The notes: generated by a model from the sequence alone, not told the origin. Positions 1 through 10,422 are shown, counted from the stretch's first letter. The stretch: 64,000 nt of DNA from Sedimenticola hydrogenitrophicus (GCF_025175675.1 NZ_JANIOA010000007.1:62001-126000); one strand, 5' to 3'. Translations and numbers: made by a program.

Positions 1-484
1 CCGGGAGAGCGCCACCACGCTGACGTTTCGGCCGGTCGACCTGGTCAGGCTTGCCGGGGAGGTGATCGCCGGCCTGCGGGAACCGGCCGAACAACAGCGG
101 ATCGACTTGACCCTGGATACCGACCAGCCCGGGCACCGGATTAACGGCGAGCCGACCATGCTGCAGATCATGCTGCGAAACCTGTTGGAAAACGCCATCA
201 AATACACCCCCGCCCCGGGTAGGGCCGGTATCCGCGTCACCGAGCATGACGACCGGGTGCGGTTGGAGGTGTGGGATTCGGGCGCGGGCATCTCCCGGCA
301 GGCGCTGGATCTGATGTTCCAACGTTTCCGCCGCGGGGATCATGGCAGCGCCAGCGGCAGTGGATTGGGGCTTTCCATTGTCAAGCGCATCGCGGAGATA
401 CACGATGCCGAGATCGAGGTGGATTACAGCGTGCCTGGCGGGGGCTTCCGCATCGGGGTTGTGTTTAAACCCGCCACCGCCTGA
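1..484 (+). CDS. Sensor histidine kinase, C-terminal fragment (cut by window edge)
   Basis: The reading frame is open from base 2, so the start and the sensor, membrane and HisKA parts lie outside the window. What remains is the ATP-binding HATPase_c domain of a two-component sensor kinase. The N box (LRNLLENAIKYTP) is at about 173-211, the G1 box (WDSGAG) at 272-289, an F-box-like QRFRRG follows, and the glycine-rich G2 box (SGSGLGL) is at about 353-373. The protein ends soon after, as in QseC/PmrB-type kinases. The phosphorylated histidine and the cognate response regulator are not visible, so the signal is unknown. Identification as a kinase is firm; the subfamily is a guess. Confidence 0.93.
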   Translation, partial: RESATTLTFRPVDLVRLAGEVIAGLREPAEQQRIDLTLDTDQPGHRINGEPTMLQIMLRNLLENAIKYTPAPGRAGIRVTEHDDRVRLEVWDSGAGISRQALDLMFQRFRRGDHGSASGSGLGLSIVKRIAEIHDAEIEVDYSVPGGGFRIGVVFKPATA

Positions 485-520
485 GCCACATGCCCAGAGT
501 TTTGACCGATACTTGTGGTA

Positions 521-2470
521 TCAACGACCATTGATCTCCTGTTCGAGCCGGTCAATCAGGCCGACGATCTGTTGGGACAGCGGCTCAACCCGGGTAAACA
601 GCATCTGGGCATCCCCCTCCCGTCCCGCCTCTTTGGCCGCGACGATGTTTCTGATCGTCTGGTGCAGTTCGGCATGCGGGGCCTCGATCTGCTTCAACAC
701 CGGCAACTGGCCATAGTTCTTCAGGCCGTCGCTGTAATACCACTTGCCGAAAACACAGTCATGATGTGAGACCGCCTCCTTTTCGGTCAGCATACCCTCG
801 CCGTCCAGATAGGCGCGCAGACGTCCCTTCCAGGCCAGGTGTGCCGCCTTGGCAACCGATAGATCCACCCCGGCCCGGGTATTGAACTGGGACATGACGT
901 GGTTCAACTGTTGTATCTCTTCACTGATACGCGAGTTGGAGTTGACGGTCTGGCGCGCCGCCAGGCGGGTATTCTCGGCAACCTCGGCAATACTGACAAT
1001 AGAGCGGTCCACCTCGGCGGTCACCTGGCTCTGTTGTTCAATAGCCGTGGCGATCTGGGTACTCATGTCGCGGATCGTGGTCACCATGCCGACGATCTTC
1101 TCCAGGGCATCCCCGGCCTTTTCGGTCTGTTCGACGCTCTGATGGGCAATTTCGCTACTCTTGCCAATCGCCTTGACCGACACCGCGGCCTGATTCTGCA
1201 GCCGTTCAATGATACCGCGTATCTTGCCGGTAGACTCCTGGGTGCGCTGCGCCAGGGTACGGACCTCATCCGCCACCACGGCAAAGCCCCGCCCCTGATC
1301 ACCGGCCCGGGCCGCCTCGATGGCGGCATTCAAGGCCAGCAGGTTGGTCTGTTCGGCTATGCTGGTAATCACCTCGAGTACCTGCCCTACCTGCTGGGTA
1401 TCGCTCTCCAGCACATTGATTGTAGAAGCGGCTTCCTCCACCTGTTTGGCCATGTTCTGGATGCCATCACGGGTATGATTGACAATGGTCTGTCCGGTCC
1501 TTGCCTCCCGGTCCGCCTGTGCGGCCGCCTCGGCCGCCTGGCCGGTATTGCGCGCTACCTCCTGCACAGTCATGCTGATTTCATTGATCGCGGTGGCAAT
1601 CTGGGTAATCTCCTGCTGCTGTTGGGTAACCCCCTGGTCGGTTTGGTCCAGTGTCTCGGTCGCCGTGACAGTCGCATGGCCTATCTGGTCGGCAACCTGG
1701 CACACCCCCTTGATCATCTGCCCCACCTGCTGCAGCATGTTGTTGTAGGCAGCGTAGGCCTGGCCGATCTCATTTTTATCATCCAGACAGGCGAGCGGTT
1801 TCGAGAAATCGCCCTTGCTCACTTCGCCCAGATGGCTGCGCAGGTGATCAATCTCATTCATCAGTACCGTCATACCGAACACCCGGCCCAGTACCACCAG
1901 CAGCAGAATGACTGACGTCATGATAAAGGCGATGGTCTGTTGCAGGGCGACCGCGTCATTGGCCTCTGTCGCCATCATCCCAACCGCCTTGTTCATCTCC
2001 TTCAACACCTGCACGGACTGTTTCTGGATCGCCTCCAGGCCGGCCTGGTCGGGGCTGGCGGCGTAGCTGGTGATCACCTGTTTGTAGCCTGACCAGAGCT
2101 GCTCCACCAGCTGGAGTTGCTGGAGAATTCCGGCATCCTTGACCGGTAGAATATTTAGCGCGCCATCGCCGTCAAGCAGCGCCCGGTGAGAGGACTCGAA
2201 CAGCGTGATGGTCTTCTCCATCACCTCACGACTCTCGACCTGCTGCGCTACCAGGATCGCCTCTTTGGCCAGCCGCTGACTCAGCATCCGCTGCCTTCCC
2301 GCCACATCAATGGAGCTGGAGTTGACCCCCAGGCTCAGATAGATAGTGACCACCGAGATGAGTGCGCAGAGGAAGATCAGGATATAAGAGAACAGAAATT
2401 GGCTGTTGATGGAGCGGATACCGATAGCGGATAACAGCCAGCGGATGAGGTAGGTTATGGACTCACGCAT
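521..2470 (-). CDS. Methyl-accepting chemotaxis protein with PilJ-type sensor and CZB domain
   Basis: A chemoreceptor of about 649 residues. I chose the ATG at 2470 because the protein then opens with MRESITYL shortly before the first membrane segment and has GGAA upstream; the frame stays open to 2650, but the extra sequence is low-complexity and lies in repeat DNA. Order: membrane segment about 24-47, a PilJ/NarX-like helical sensor containing [14 protein letters not shown], membrane segment about 181-203, HAMP, the signalling hairpin with tip [21 protein letters not shown], and a C-terminal CZB zinc-binding domain ([10 protein letters not shown] plus later histidines). CZB domains are known to sense zinc or hypochlorous acid in other chemoreceptors; the ligand here is unknown. 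It stands alone, convergent with the kinase fragment. Confidence 0.93.
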   Translation of the reverse strand: MRESITYLIRWLLSAIGIRSINSQFLFSYILIFLCALISVVTIYLSLGVNSSSIDVAGRQRMLSQRLAKEAILVAQQVESREVMEKTITLFESSHRALLDGDGALNILPVKDAGILQQLQLVEQLWSGYKQVITSYAASPDQAGLEAIQKQSVQVLKEMNKAVGMMATEANDAVALQQTIAFIMTSVILLLVVLGRVFGMTVLMNEIDHLRSHLGEVSKGDFSKPLACLDDKNEIGQAYAAYNNMLQQVGQMIKGVCQVADQIGHATVTATETLDQTDQGVTQQQQEITQIATAINEISMTVQEVARNTGQAAEAAAQADREARTGQTIVNHTRDGIQNMAKQVEEAASTINVLESDTQQVGQVLEVITSIAEQTNLLALNAAIEAARAGDQGRGFAVVADEVRTLAQRTQESTGKIRGIIERLQNQAAVSVKAIGKSSEIAHQSVEQTEKAGDALEKIVGMVTTIRDMSTQIATAIEQQSQVTAEVDRSIVSIAEVAENTRLAARQTVNSNSRISEEIQQLNHVMSQFNTRAGVDLSVAKAAHLAWKGRLRAYLDGEGMLTEKEAVSHHDCVFGKWYYSDGLKNYGQLPVLKQIEAPHAELHQTIRNIVAAKEAGREGDAQMLFTRVEPLSQQIVGLIDRLEQEINGR

Positions 2471-2859
2471 GAGAAAATTCCAGACAATTGAATATTTCCA
2501 TTGATGCCAACCGGGTGGCGATGTCGGTTCCCGAACTGGCGGTGTGGGGGAATCCCGAACAACCACCCCACGCTCACCCGGAGGACAAATTAGCACTCCC
2601 TGATGTATCGACCCGGAGGCTTGATCCTTTAGTAACAAAGGTAAAATCACACCGGGGTCGGAGTCAGCCGTCCACCCCGGCGAACTTCTCCCCGGTGACA
2701 GGGCGGCTTGACTCCGACCCCGCCGTTGTGACCCGTTCCACGAAAGGGTATCCGCCGCGAATGATCCACCGGCACTATCCGGGGATTAGCCGCACTGATT
2801 GTTCATCGGTTTCGGATCGGGTTAAGCTCAGCCGGTCGAGCGGAACTGGCGGTCAACTT
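2471..2859. other. Intergenic stretch with a P1 palindrome
   Basis: Between the chemoreceptor start and the 81-residue ORF I see no gene. Frames are open here on both strands, but the predicted peptides are proline-rich and lack family features. The main content is the P1 palindrome at 2654-2721. Confidence 0.6.
2654..2721. repeat. P1 palindrome (GGGGTCGGAGTCA arms)
   Basis: The left arm GGGGTCGGAGTCA at 2654 and the right arm TGACTCCGACCCC ending at 2721 are perfect inverted repeats around a 42-base spacer. The same arms recur at 42655-42725, 52155-52227 and 55102-55171, with a single arm at 5243-5255. Arms of this kind resemble REP sequences moved by RAYT transposases; that link is inference, since no RAYT gene is in the window. 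Confidence 0.85.
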
Positions 2860-3105
2860 ATGGATTTCCCAAGAACCCACGGCACCGACCCGGAAAGCTC
2901 GGTGGTAGAAAAACACTATGCGGTGATCTATGTGCCGGGGAAAAAGCGCGCCCGCTTCCCGGAGAACTGTGTCGAGATCATGGATTCCCACGCCAGTGCC
3001 ATCACCCGAGCGGATGTGGCGCAACAGCGCTATCCGGCGCTAGTCTACGGTCCCTCCCGGTCATCCGAGGGTTTCCGTCTCTACTACCTGATCGAGTGGC
3101 TGTAG
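2860..3105 (+). CDS. Small hypothetical protein (81 aa)
   Basis: I do not recognise this protein. The frame is open upstream to 2488, but the upstream part runs through repeat DNA and is not protein-like. From the ATG at 2860 the product is 81 residues, charged and soluble, with a plausible folded pattern: KHYAVIYVPGKKRARFPENCVEIMDS, then an alternating helix/strand stretch ending in FRLYYLIEWL. No signal peptide, membrane segment or cysteine motif is visible (one Cys). The stop codon TAG lies at the very edge of the P2 repeat. Coding status is supported by composition rather than by a known family. Confidence 0.5.
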   Translation: MDFPRTHGTDPESSVVEKHYAVIYVPGKKRARFPENCVEIMDSHASAITRADVAQQRYPALVYGPSRSSEGFRLYYLIEWL

Positions 3106-3257
3106 CCGTTTAGTTATCCCAGTCCGGTTAGTAAGGAACCACGGATGGACACAGATTCACACAGATAGGAGATCAGAATTCTGAATCCGTGATTATCTGT
3201 GTGAATCCGTGGTTCTCCAGGGTCCGACCCAGCCAATATGCCCGGTGTCAATTAATT
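3104..3257 (+). repeat. P2 element, copy A (about 154 bp)
   Basis: It starts with TAGCCGTTTAGTTATCCC, contains the palindromic core AACCACGGATGGACACAGAT ... ATCCGTGGTT, and ends with GGTGTCAATTAATT. Nearly the whole element recurs in opposite orientation at 39976-40143, with a degenerate partial copy at 37848-37997. Its first bases overlap the stop codon of the ORF ending at 3105. The 3258-3411 remainder holds nothing I can name. Confidence 0.85.
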
Positions 3258-3411
3258 GGTCCGTAATGCCCCACCCCTCTAGCACCACCAAACCGCCGGA
3301 GAGGGTTGCGGTAAATTAATTCCCGTTCATATGCGGCTAAAAATAAATCCTTGCCGAGAGATGCTGAGGTTAAGCCTCGTCAAATTTAGAATTACTGAAA
3401 CGGAGTGATGG

Positions 3412-4050
3412 CTAGGAATCAAATCCGAGCCGAACACCGAAGAAGACCATGACCGTTCCGGTCAGGCTGTCGAAGGTGCGCCCGACCCGCGGACGCGAGA
3501 GCCAGTTGAAGGCCCGCCGCACCATCAGCACCAGGATCAGCTGCCAGATATTGGCAATGACAAAATGCAGCCCGGCCAGGAACAGGGATTTGACCAGGGC
3601 CGGATCGGTCGGCTGGATGAACTGGGGCAGGAACGCCATGTAGAAGACGACTGTCTTGGGGTTCAGTACATTGGAGAGAAATCCCTCGCGCAGCGAGGTC
3701 CAGGCGGACACCCGGCGGTGCCGGATCCGCCCCTCCTCCAGCTTCAGACCGCTCACCCCGCGATAAGCGGCGTAGAGGCTCCTGCCGCCGAGCCAGACCA
3801 GATAGCAGGCGCCGGCCAGCTTGAGCAGCGAAAACGCCCAGGCCGACTGCATGAGGATGAGCGAGATCCCCCCGGCGGAGACCGCCGCATGCACGAACAG
3901 GCCGAGACAGATGGCGAAACTGGTCAAAACCCCGTCCCGGAAGCCGCCACGTACGGTATTTCTGATCACCAGCAGGGTATCCACGCCGGGCGATACCGTA
4001 AGCAGGGTGATGGCCAGCAGGTAGGCCCAGAGATAGCTGTCGAAAAACAT
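3412..4050 (-). CDS. LysE/RhtB-family amino acid exporter
   Basis: An inner-membrane translocator of 212 residues, the usual length for the LysE superfamily, predicted to export an amino acid or derivative by proton exchange. It opens with a hydrophobic helix followed by the conserved SPGVDTLLVIRNT (SPG motif), then a glycine-rich second helix, and shows about six hydrophobic segments (near 1-25, 37-65, 68-85, 115-135, 145-170, 185-205). No good ribosome-binding site precedes the ATG at 4050; the upstream DNA is AT-rich. It is a single gene with no partner that reveals the substrate. Family assignment is firm, substrate unknown. Confidence 0.9.
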   Translation of the reverse strand: MFFDSYLWAYLLAITLLTVSPGVDTLLVIRNTVRGGFRDGVLTSFAICLGLFVHAAVSAGGISLILMQSAWAFSLLKLAGACYLVWLGGRSLYAAYRGVSGLKLEEGRIRHRRVSAWTSLREGFLSNVLNPKTVVFYMAFLPQFIQPTDPALVKSLFLAGLHFVIANIWQLILVLMVRRAFNWLSRPRVGRTFDSLTGTVMVFFGVRLGFDS

Positions 4051-4514
4051 ACAATATATTATTAATTCAAACAGTTATGTGAAATAAAACCGACTGATAT
4101 TCTAGCATGAACAGTTGCATCTGATACAAACCTATTCCTGATTAGCAATGAACGTCAGCTACGCGAATCGGAGCGGAGCATCCGCGCCCGCCATTCCCGC
4201 GAAGACGGGAAGTGGGCTCGATCCACTGCCCCGGATTCCGCCCATTCGGGGCCGTGCCTCTGTCCGGTTCCATGGTATGGGCTCCATCCAGGCTACAAAC
4301 TATCCATAGGGCGGGCCGTCGGCGTCCACTGGGCGCCCTATGACCAAGTGCCGTAGCCCGGATGGAGCCGTGGCCACCCAAACAGCAAGGGTGGTATGCG
4401 CCTGCGACGGCGGAATCCGGGAAGCGGGCACCTCGGGTTGCGGTTCCCGCTTCTGCGGGAATGACGGAACTTGGCCGACCTTTCTTTCTAATTAGGAACC
4501 TATTTCGATCAGAA
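4051..4514. other. Intergenic stretch with degenerate palindromes
   Basis: No gene is supported. The stretch holds a set of inverted segments: CCGCGAAGACGGGAAG near 4198 against CCCGCTTCTGCGGGAATG near 4447, and ATAGGGCGGGCC near 4307 against GGGCGCCCTATGA near 4332. A related GGGCGGG...GGGCGCCC pair occurs near 40263-40290. These look like decayed copies of intergenic palindromes. No promoter is obvious. Confidence 0.55.
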
Positions 4515-5231
4515 TCACCGGAACAGGCGCCCCACCAGCAGCGGCAGCACCGTCTCCACCCGATAGATCCGCTCGCCCAGGTCCAGCGGCAGGCAGCCGG
4601 CCGCAAGCAGCTTCTCCACCTCGTAGGGGATGAACCCCCCTTCGGGTCCGATGCAGATCACCAGCGGCTGCGGCGGCGGTAGCAGCAGCTCGCCGGCGGT
4701 GGCGGTATAGGGATGGGCCACCAGGCCCTGGTGGCCTAGCAGCAGTGCGGGCAGTTCATCCTCGACGAAAGGCTTGAAGCGTCGCCTGATAACGATCCGT
4801 GGCAGGCGGGTATCCTTCGCCTGCTCCAGCCCCTCCAGCAGGCTCTGGTGTATCTCCCCGTCCCTCAGCAGGGGGCTCTGCCAGTAGCTCTTCTCCACCC
4901 GGAAGCTGTGGATCAGGTAAAGCCGTTTGATGCCGAGTTCCGCCACCATGCGCAGGCAGCGGCGCAGCATCTTGGGTCGCGGCAGGGCCAGGACCAGGGT
5001 CAGCGGCAGCGCCTCGGGAGGCGGTTCGGTCAGCGTCAGCCGCAGGGTCGCCTGCTGTCGATCCAGGACCAGGATCTCGGCCTGCCCCATGTTGCCGTCG
5101 AGCAGCCCCACCTTGAGGGTGTCGCCCGGGTGGGCACGGTGCACCTCGATGACATGCCGCAGCCGGTGATCGCGGATCACCGCGATGTCGGTCTCCGTCA
5201 GGTCCTCCGGTTTGAGCAGCAGCAGGTTCAT
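4515..5231 (-). CDS. rsmE: 16S rRNA (uracil-1498-N3)-methyltransferase RsmE
   Basis: Methylates N3 of U1498 in 16S rRNA of the 30S subunit using SAM. The length of 238 residues is normal. An N-terminal PUA-like barrel (about 1-70, with HRLRHVIEVHRAHPGD) is followed by a SPOUT knotted methyltransferase domain whose SAM-binding motifs are IGPEGGF at 194-200 and LGERIYRVET at 218-227. It is the last gene of the btuF-btuC-btuD-rsmE run, 30 bases after the btuD stop; the short gap carries a single P1 arm. Co-transcription with B12 import is positional and need not mean related function. Confidence 0.95.
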   Translation of the reverse strand: MNLLLLKPEDLTETDIAVIRDHRLRHVIEVHRAHPGDTLKVGLLDGNMGQAEILVLDRQQATLRLTLTEPPPEALPLTLVLALPRPKMLRRCLRMVAELGIKRLYLIHSFRVEKSYWQSPLLRDGEIHQSLLEGLEQAKDTRLPRIVIRRRFKPFVEDELPALLLGHQGLVAHPYTATAGELLLPPPQPLVICIGPEGGFIPYEVEKLLAAGCLPLDLGERIYRVETVLPLLVGRLFR

Positions 5232-5242
5232 CGGGGGACATC

Positions 5243-5255
5243 GGGGTCGGAGTCA
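5243..5255 (+). repeat. Single P1 arm between btuD and rsmE
   Basis: GGGGTCGGAGTCA occurs once here; the expected opposite arm is degenerate (CTTAACTCCC at 5269-5278, inside the end of btuD). It may be the remnant of a full P1 palindrome. Confidence 0.6.
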
Positions 5256-5261
5256 GGCCGT

Positions 5262-6037
<776 letters not shown>

Positions 6038-6041
<4 letters not shown>

Positions 6042-7045
6042 AGCTGGTAGCGCCGGCTCTTGAGGATAAGATAGAGGAAGAACGGCGCCCCCACCAGGGA
6101 CGTCAGCACGCCCACCTTGATGTCGGTACCGGCCGGAAACAGCCGGGTGGCGATATCCGCTGCCAGCAGCAGCGCGGCACCGCCCAGGGCGCTGCCGAGC
6201 AGCAGTCGCGAGGGCTGGTAACCGACCAGCGGCCGCAGCAGATGGGGCACCACCAGGCCGACAAAACCGATGGAACCGGTAATCGAGACCGCCGAGCCCA
6301 CCGACAGCGCCACCGCCAGAAAGATGCGCCAGCGCAGCCCGATCAGCGAGATGCCCATGGTGCTCGCCGTCTCCTCCCCCAGGGTCAGCGCATCCAGGGC
6401 GCGCCCGGTACCCAGCAGCATCAGCCAGCCCAGCAGGACCCCGGGCAGCAGGACCCAGAAATCGTGCATGCTGTGATTGGCGATGGAACCCATCATCCAG
6501 AGCACGATCTCGCGCACCGCATAAGGACTGGGCGCCAGATTCAACAGCAGCGAGATCATCGCCAGGGCCAGGGCATTGATGGCCACGCCCGCCAGGATCA
6601 GGGTTAGGGAACCGGCCTCGCGACCGGCCATCAGGTAGACCAGGAAGGTGGCCAGCAGCGCACCGGCCATGCCACCCATCGGCACCGCCAGCGGCAACAG
6701 GGTACCGAAACCGAAATAGAGCATCCCCACCGCCCCCAGCGCGGCGCCGCTGGCACTGCCGATCAGCCCCGGACTGGCCAGCGGATTGCGCAACAACCCC
6801 TGCATGGCGGCACCGGCCAGCCCCAGGGTGGCCCCGGTAAACAGCGCGATCAATGCCCGCGGCAGGCGGATCTCGCTGAAGATCAGACCGATCACGGTGG
6901 GCGTATCCAGCAGGCTCTCGCGCGCCGCCTGCCACACCGGCAAGGGATTGGAACCGATAAACAGGGAGACGACAAACAGCAGACAGACCAGACTCCCCAG
7001 GATCGCCGCCAGGGTCCCCTGATGCAGTTTCAGCAGAGGGGTCAT
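6038..7045 (-). CDS. btuC: Cobalamin ABC importer, permease subunit (FecCD family)
   Basis: Inner-membrane permease of 335 residues with the roughly ten hydrophobic segments of the FecCD/BtuC family. The N-terminal helix is followed by family-typical segments such as PRALIALFTGATLGLAGAAMQ and, later, GFVGLVVPHLLRPLVG, the loop that contacts the ATPase. The start at 7045 overlaps the stop of btuF by four bases and its own stop overlaps btuD by four bases, so the three genes are translationally coupled. It carries B12 delivered by the periplasmic binding protein. Family is certain; substrate inferred from context. Confidence 0.93.
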
Positions 7046-7887
7046 CGAGGCAGGCTCCGGTGCAGTATCTCCACGGCGTCGGCAATCATCGGTCCACCGC
7101 AGATCCAGTACTTGTACCCCACCTCGACCGGCGCCCGGCCCCGGGTCAGCCGCCGCAGCACGGGATGTTCCAGCTGGTCTTGTCCCCGGGAACGGGTGCC
7201 GGGGGCATAGGAGGAGGTGAACAGCTGTTCCGGCCGCGCCAGTACCAGCCGCTCCAGATCGATCGTGCCATAACCGACCACCCCCTCCGAGGCGGCGATA
7301 TTCTCCCAGCCGGCCAGCTCCAGAGCGCTGTGCTGCAGGGTGTCGATGCCCCCGGTATAGCCGTTGGGCTGATAGAACGCCGCCCTGGGAGGTACGGCAG
7401 GTCGATGCTGCCTGACCCGTTCCAGTCGCCGGTCCATGCCAGTGACCAGCGCCTCCCCCTCTGTTTCCCTGCCGATCAGTCGGGCCATCAGTCGGATGTT
7501 GTCACGTATATCGCCAATATTGGATGAGAGCGGAAACTGCTCCACCCGGTAACCGAGTTTCTTCAACAGCGCGATCAGCGACCGGTCGGTATAGGCCCCG
7601 GCAACGATCAGGTCCGGCTTCAGGGCCAGGATCTCCTCCGCCTTGCCGTGGTTGATCGGGTAGCTCCCGGCCTGCCGCGCCATGTAAGAGCTGTTGGGTT
7701 CCAGCGCCAGGTGGCTGACCGAGGCGATCTGCTCGGGTTCGCCCAGCATCAACAGCAACTGGTCGGTGCAGAGATTGACGGAGACGACGCGGCGGGGATG
7801 TTCGCTGCCGCCGACCGTCGAGATCATACCGATCAATAACAGACAAGTGAGTAATCCCCGGTGCAATATTGTTTCCTGACTACCCAT
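7042..7887 (-). CDS. btuF: Periplasmic cobalamin-binding protein (BtuF-like)
   Basis: Substrate-binding protein of 281 residues belonging to the FecB/BtuF class of ABC importers. An N-terminal hydrophobic segment (about 8-27) is a likely signal peptide; no clear lipobox is seen, so it should be a soluble periplasmic protein. The body begins with RRVVSVNLCTDQLLLMLGEP and continues with LALKPDLIVAGAY, both typical of this class: two lobes joined by a long rigid helix. It is the first gene of the btuFCD-rsmE run. The 317-base gap to btuB is filled with repeats, so it may have its own promoter; no second riboswitch is seen there. Confidence 0.88.
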   Translation of the reverse strand: MGSQETILHRGLLTCLLLIGMISTVGGSEHPRRVVSVNLCTDQLLLMLGEPEQIASVSHLALEPNSSYMARQAGSYPINHGKAEEILALKPDLIVAGAYTDRSLIALLKKLGYRVEQFPLSSNIGDIRDNIRLMARLIGRETEGEALVTGMDRRLERVRQHRPAVPPRAAFYQPNGYTGGIDTLQHSALELAGWENIAASEGVVGYGTIDLERLVLARPEQLFTSSYAPGTRSRGQDQLEHPVLRRLTRGRAPVEVGYKYWICGGPMIADAVEILHRSLPR

Positions 7888-7918
7888 CCAAATTTGCCGA
7901 ATTCGTTAAAAGAATACT

Positions 7919-7986
7919 CTCGCAAAGACGCCAAGATCGCAAAGAAAATGCGCAATAAATCTTGGCGTTCTTGGCATCGTTGCAAG
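7919..7986. repeat. Palindrome of the CGCAAAG type
   Basis: CGCAAAGACGCCAAGAT and ATCTTGGCGTTCTTGGC are inverted arms around an A-rich centre. The sequence resembles the arms at 13114-13337. It lies in the short upstream region of btuF. Confidence 0.6.
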
Positions 7987-8007
7987 ATATATCAACGGGC
8001 AGAACCG

Positions 8008-8171
8008 TAGGGTGGGTTAGCGGCGCACAGGCACGACACTTCCACACCATGACGACGCCCAGGCGCCGCGTAACCCACCGACTCCCCGACCGCCAAACGG
8101 TGGATTACGGCGCGCACACGGTGCCATGCAAACGGCCACCTCCTGTGCGGGGCGCGTCCAACCCACCCTAC
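8008..8171 (+). repeat. P3 element, copy A (about 164 bp)
   Basis: Bounded by GTAGGGTGGGTTAG on the left and AACCCACCCTAC on the right, with internal CGCGTAACCCACCGACT. The same bounded unit recurs at 57044-57208 with the same order of internal motifs (GCGCACAGGCAC, CGCCGCGTAACCCACCG, CCAAACGGTGG), and partial inverted copies lie at 60474-60690. It occupies most of the btuB-btuF gap. Confidence 0.85.
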
Positions 8172-8204
8172 AAAACTGTCCATGGGGACCGAAGAATACC
8201 CGGG

Positions 8205-10040
8205 CTACTTCGGTTGATAGTGAACCGAGACGAACAGTTCACGACCGCCGGTGTTATAGGTACGAACGGTCTCGTAGTCACGATCAAACAGGTTGCGGAT
8301 CTGGCCGCGCAGGGTCCACTCCGGGCTCAGGTGGCGTGCCACCCGCAAATCCAGGGTGGCAAAACCGGCCGTCCCGAGGGTGTTGGTGGCATTGCTGAAG
8401 TTGTGACTGCGGGCCTGCAGCGTGGCACCCACCTCGGTGTTGCCCAATGCCCGGTCGATGTCGAACCGCAACGTGCGTTCGCTGCGGTCGGTCAACAGCT
8501 TGCCGGTGGTACGATTGCGCGGATCGAGCAGGGTCAGGTTGGCGCCAAGATGCCAGCCGGCCAGCTCCGTACTCACACCCGCCTCCAGACCGTCGATCCG
8601 GGCCTGGTCAACGTTCTGCGGCTGATAGGTGAAGGGGGCGATCTCCACCCAGTCGATCAACCCCTCAATATCGGTGCGGAACAGGTTGACGTTCCATTCG
8701 CCCCAGGCCTGCCGGCCGCGCAACGAGAGCTCCAGGCTTTCCGATTCCTCCGGGGTCAAATTGGGATTGCCACTGGATCCCCAGGGATCCTGATAATAGA
8801 GATCGTTGAAGGTCGGGGCGCGGAATCCGGTGCCGTAGGAGGCGACTAGCCGGAGGTTTTCCGTCAGCGCCCGCCCCCAGGCGATATTGCCGGTATTGTG
8901 GTCACCGAACGACTCATTATCATCGTGGCGCAACCCGATGACAAAGTCGTTCAGGCCGAGCATCGTCTGGTACTGGGCGAACAACGCCCGGTTGTCCCGC
9001 TGATTCACGCTGTAACTGCTGGTACCTTCCACCTGGTCGCGCAGAAAATCGAAGCCGAGCGTCAGTATGCTCTCGTCACTCAGCGCAATATCGTTCTGCC
9101 AGGAGAGCTGCCGGCGCTTGGTATTGAAGGTCGAATCGAAGCTGCTGTTGGTGAAATTGGTCGTCTCATCCCGGCTCTCGCCCGCGGAGAGGGTGATATC
9201 CCAGATCTCGCCGGGCGCGTACTCCAGCCTGCCGCTCACCGCCTGCTGCAGAAAGTCGGTTTCGTATAGATCGGTCGGTCCCCAGGCGCTGTCGTACTCG
9301 TTCTCCCCAGCCGCCCGCAGGGCGGTGATGCTCAGTTTCATCTCGTCGGATAAGCGATAACCCAGATGTCCGGAGATGGAGCGATTGTTGTACCCATCCT
9401 CATCGGGATTATTGTTTTTCAGCGCGCTGAAACCGTCCGAGCGCAGATCGGCCACCCGCAGGCTGTAATCCACGCGCTCCCGGCCACCGGCGACCCCCAG
9501 CGCGAGCCGGCGGGTATTGTGCGAGCCATACTCCGCCTCGGCCGAAATGCCCTCCCCGGCCTTGGCTTTGCGGGTGAAGATCTGAATCACGCCGCCCACC
9601 GCATCGGCACCGTACAGCTGGGAGCGGGGTCCTCTGACGATTTCGATCCGCTCAATTTGGGCCAGGGGGATATCCTGAAACGCCGTGGTACCGAGAGTGG
9701 CGGAGCCAATGCGCACGCCATCGATCAACACCAGCACGTGTTTGGAGTCGGTGCCCCGCAGACGGATCCCCGTCGCCTTGCCCAATCCCCCGTTGCTGCT
9801 CATGGTCACCCCCTGGGTGCCATCCAGCAGTTGGGTGATGTCCTTGGCCTGGCTGTTCTGGATATCTTCCCGGGTAATGACGGTGACCGCCGCCAGGGTC
9901 TCATCGATGGTCCGGGCCATACGGTTGGCGGTCACATTGACCCTGTCCAGGGAGGTCGCGGCCTGGCTGGAGTCGACGGGCAGCACCAGGGTCAGGGCGG
10001 TGGATAGAACGGCTGTCGGGTAGAACTTGTGCCGAATCAT
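8205..10040 (-). CDS. btuB: TonB-dependent vitamin B12 receptor
   Basis: Outer-membrane receptor of 611 residues, the normal BtuB length. A signal peptide (about 1-27, ending SSQAA) is followed by the TonB box DRVNVTA near 32-38, the plug domain (ITREDIQNSQAKDITQLL, then LIDGVRIGS and IVRGPRSQLYGADAVGGVIQIFTRK), and a beta barrel ending in a strand that leads to HYQPK. GGAGAG sits eight bases before the ATG at 10040. The 5' leader holds a cobalamin riboswitch (10250-10420), so synthesis is expected to fall when B12 is plentiful. With tonB upstream and btuFCD downstream it forms a complete import route. The riboswitch makes the B12 substrate very likely. Confidence 0.95.
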   Translation of the reverse strand: MIRHKFYPTAVLSTALTLVLPVDSSQAATSLDRVNVTANRMARTIDETLAAVTVITREDIQNSQAKDITQLLDGTQGVTMSSNGGLGKATGIRLRGTDSKHVLVLIDGVRIGSATLGTTAFQDIPLAQIERIEIVRGPRSQLYGADAVGGVIQIFTRKAKAGEGISAEAEYGSHNTRRLALGVAGGRERVDYSLRVADLRSDGFSALKNNNPDEDGYNNRSISGHLGYRLSDEMKLSITALRAAGENEYDSAWGPTDLYETDFLQQAVSGRLEYAPGEIWDITLSAGESRDETTNFTNSSFDSTFNTKRRQLSWQNDIALSDESILTLGFDFLRDQVEGTSSYSVNQRDNRALFAQYQTMLGLNDFVIGLRHDDNESFGDHNTGNIAWGRALTENLRLVASYGTGFRAPTFNDLYYQDPWGSSGNPNLTPEESESLELSLRGRQAWGEWNVNLFRTDIEGLIDWVEIAPFTYQPQNVDQARIDGLEAGVSTELAGWHLGANLTLLDPRNRTTGKLLTDRSERTLRFDIDRALGNTEVGATLQARSHNFSNATNTLGTAGFATLDLRVARHLSPEWTLRGQIRNLFDRDYETVRTYNTGGRELFVSVHYQPK

Positions 10041-10249
10041 TATCGGGTCTCTCCGTTACTCCGCGGTGGGAGTGCATAGATGACGAATGCGGGACGGAAA
10101 GAGATACTTGCGGATGCCGACTGCCCGAATCAGACCGGGCGGCGCGGCGCGACTGCATACAAGTACAGGTGTTTCCGACCTGCCTGAATGCGTCAGCTAA
10201 CGGAAGACCGCTCTACTGAATACCCCGTTCGGTAGAAATGCGACGCATG

Positions 10250-10422
10250 AAAGGCAGGTTTCCTGACTTGCAGATCGACACCCGGTGTCGCCTTCCCAAT
10301 CGTTGGATCAGTGGCTTCATGAGACCGGACTACTTGCTTACAGTTGCGAGGACAGTCAAGGAGTTGCCTGTATCAGGTTCACCTTGTTCCCTTTTAACCC
10401 GTGCTGGGCACCTTTCAGAGGC
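10250..10422 (-). ncRNA. Cobalamin riboswitch controlling btuB
   Basis: On the minus strand, read 5' to 3', the region gives GGTGCCCAGCACGGGTTAAA with AAAGGGAAC, then CGCAACTGTAAGCAAG, AGCCACTG, GGGAAGGC, and finally AAGTCAGGAAACCTGCC (10253-10269). This is the ordered set of conserved boxes of the adenosylcobalamin riboswitch, including the B12 box. The btuB start is about 210 bases downstream. No strong poly-T terminator is evident between aptamer and gene, so control is more likely at translation initiation, which is an inference. The flanking remainder of 10041-10538 shows nothing else I can name. Confidence 0.95.

Noticed and set aside
7888-8204. A second cobalamin riboswitch upstream of btuF
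   Set aside because: The gap holds a CGCAAAG-type palindrome and P3 only; none of the riboswitch boxes is present.
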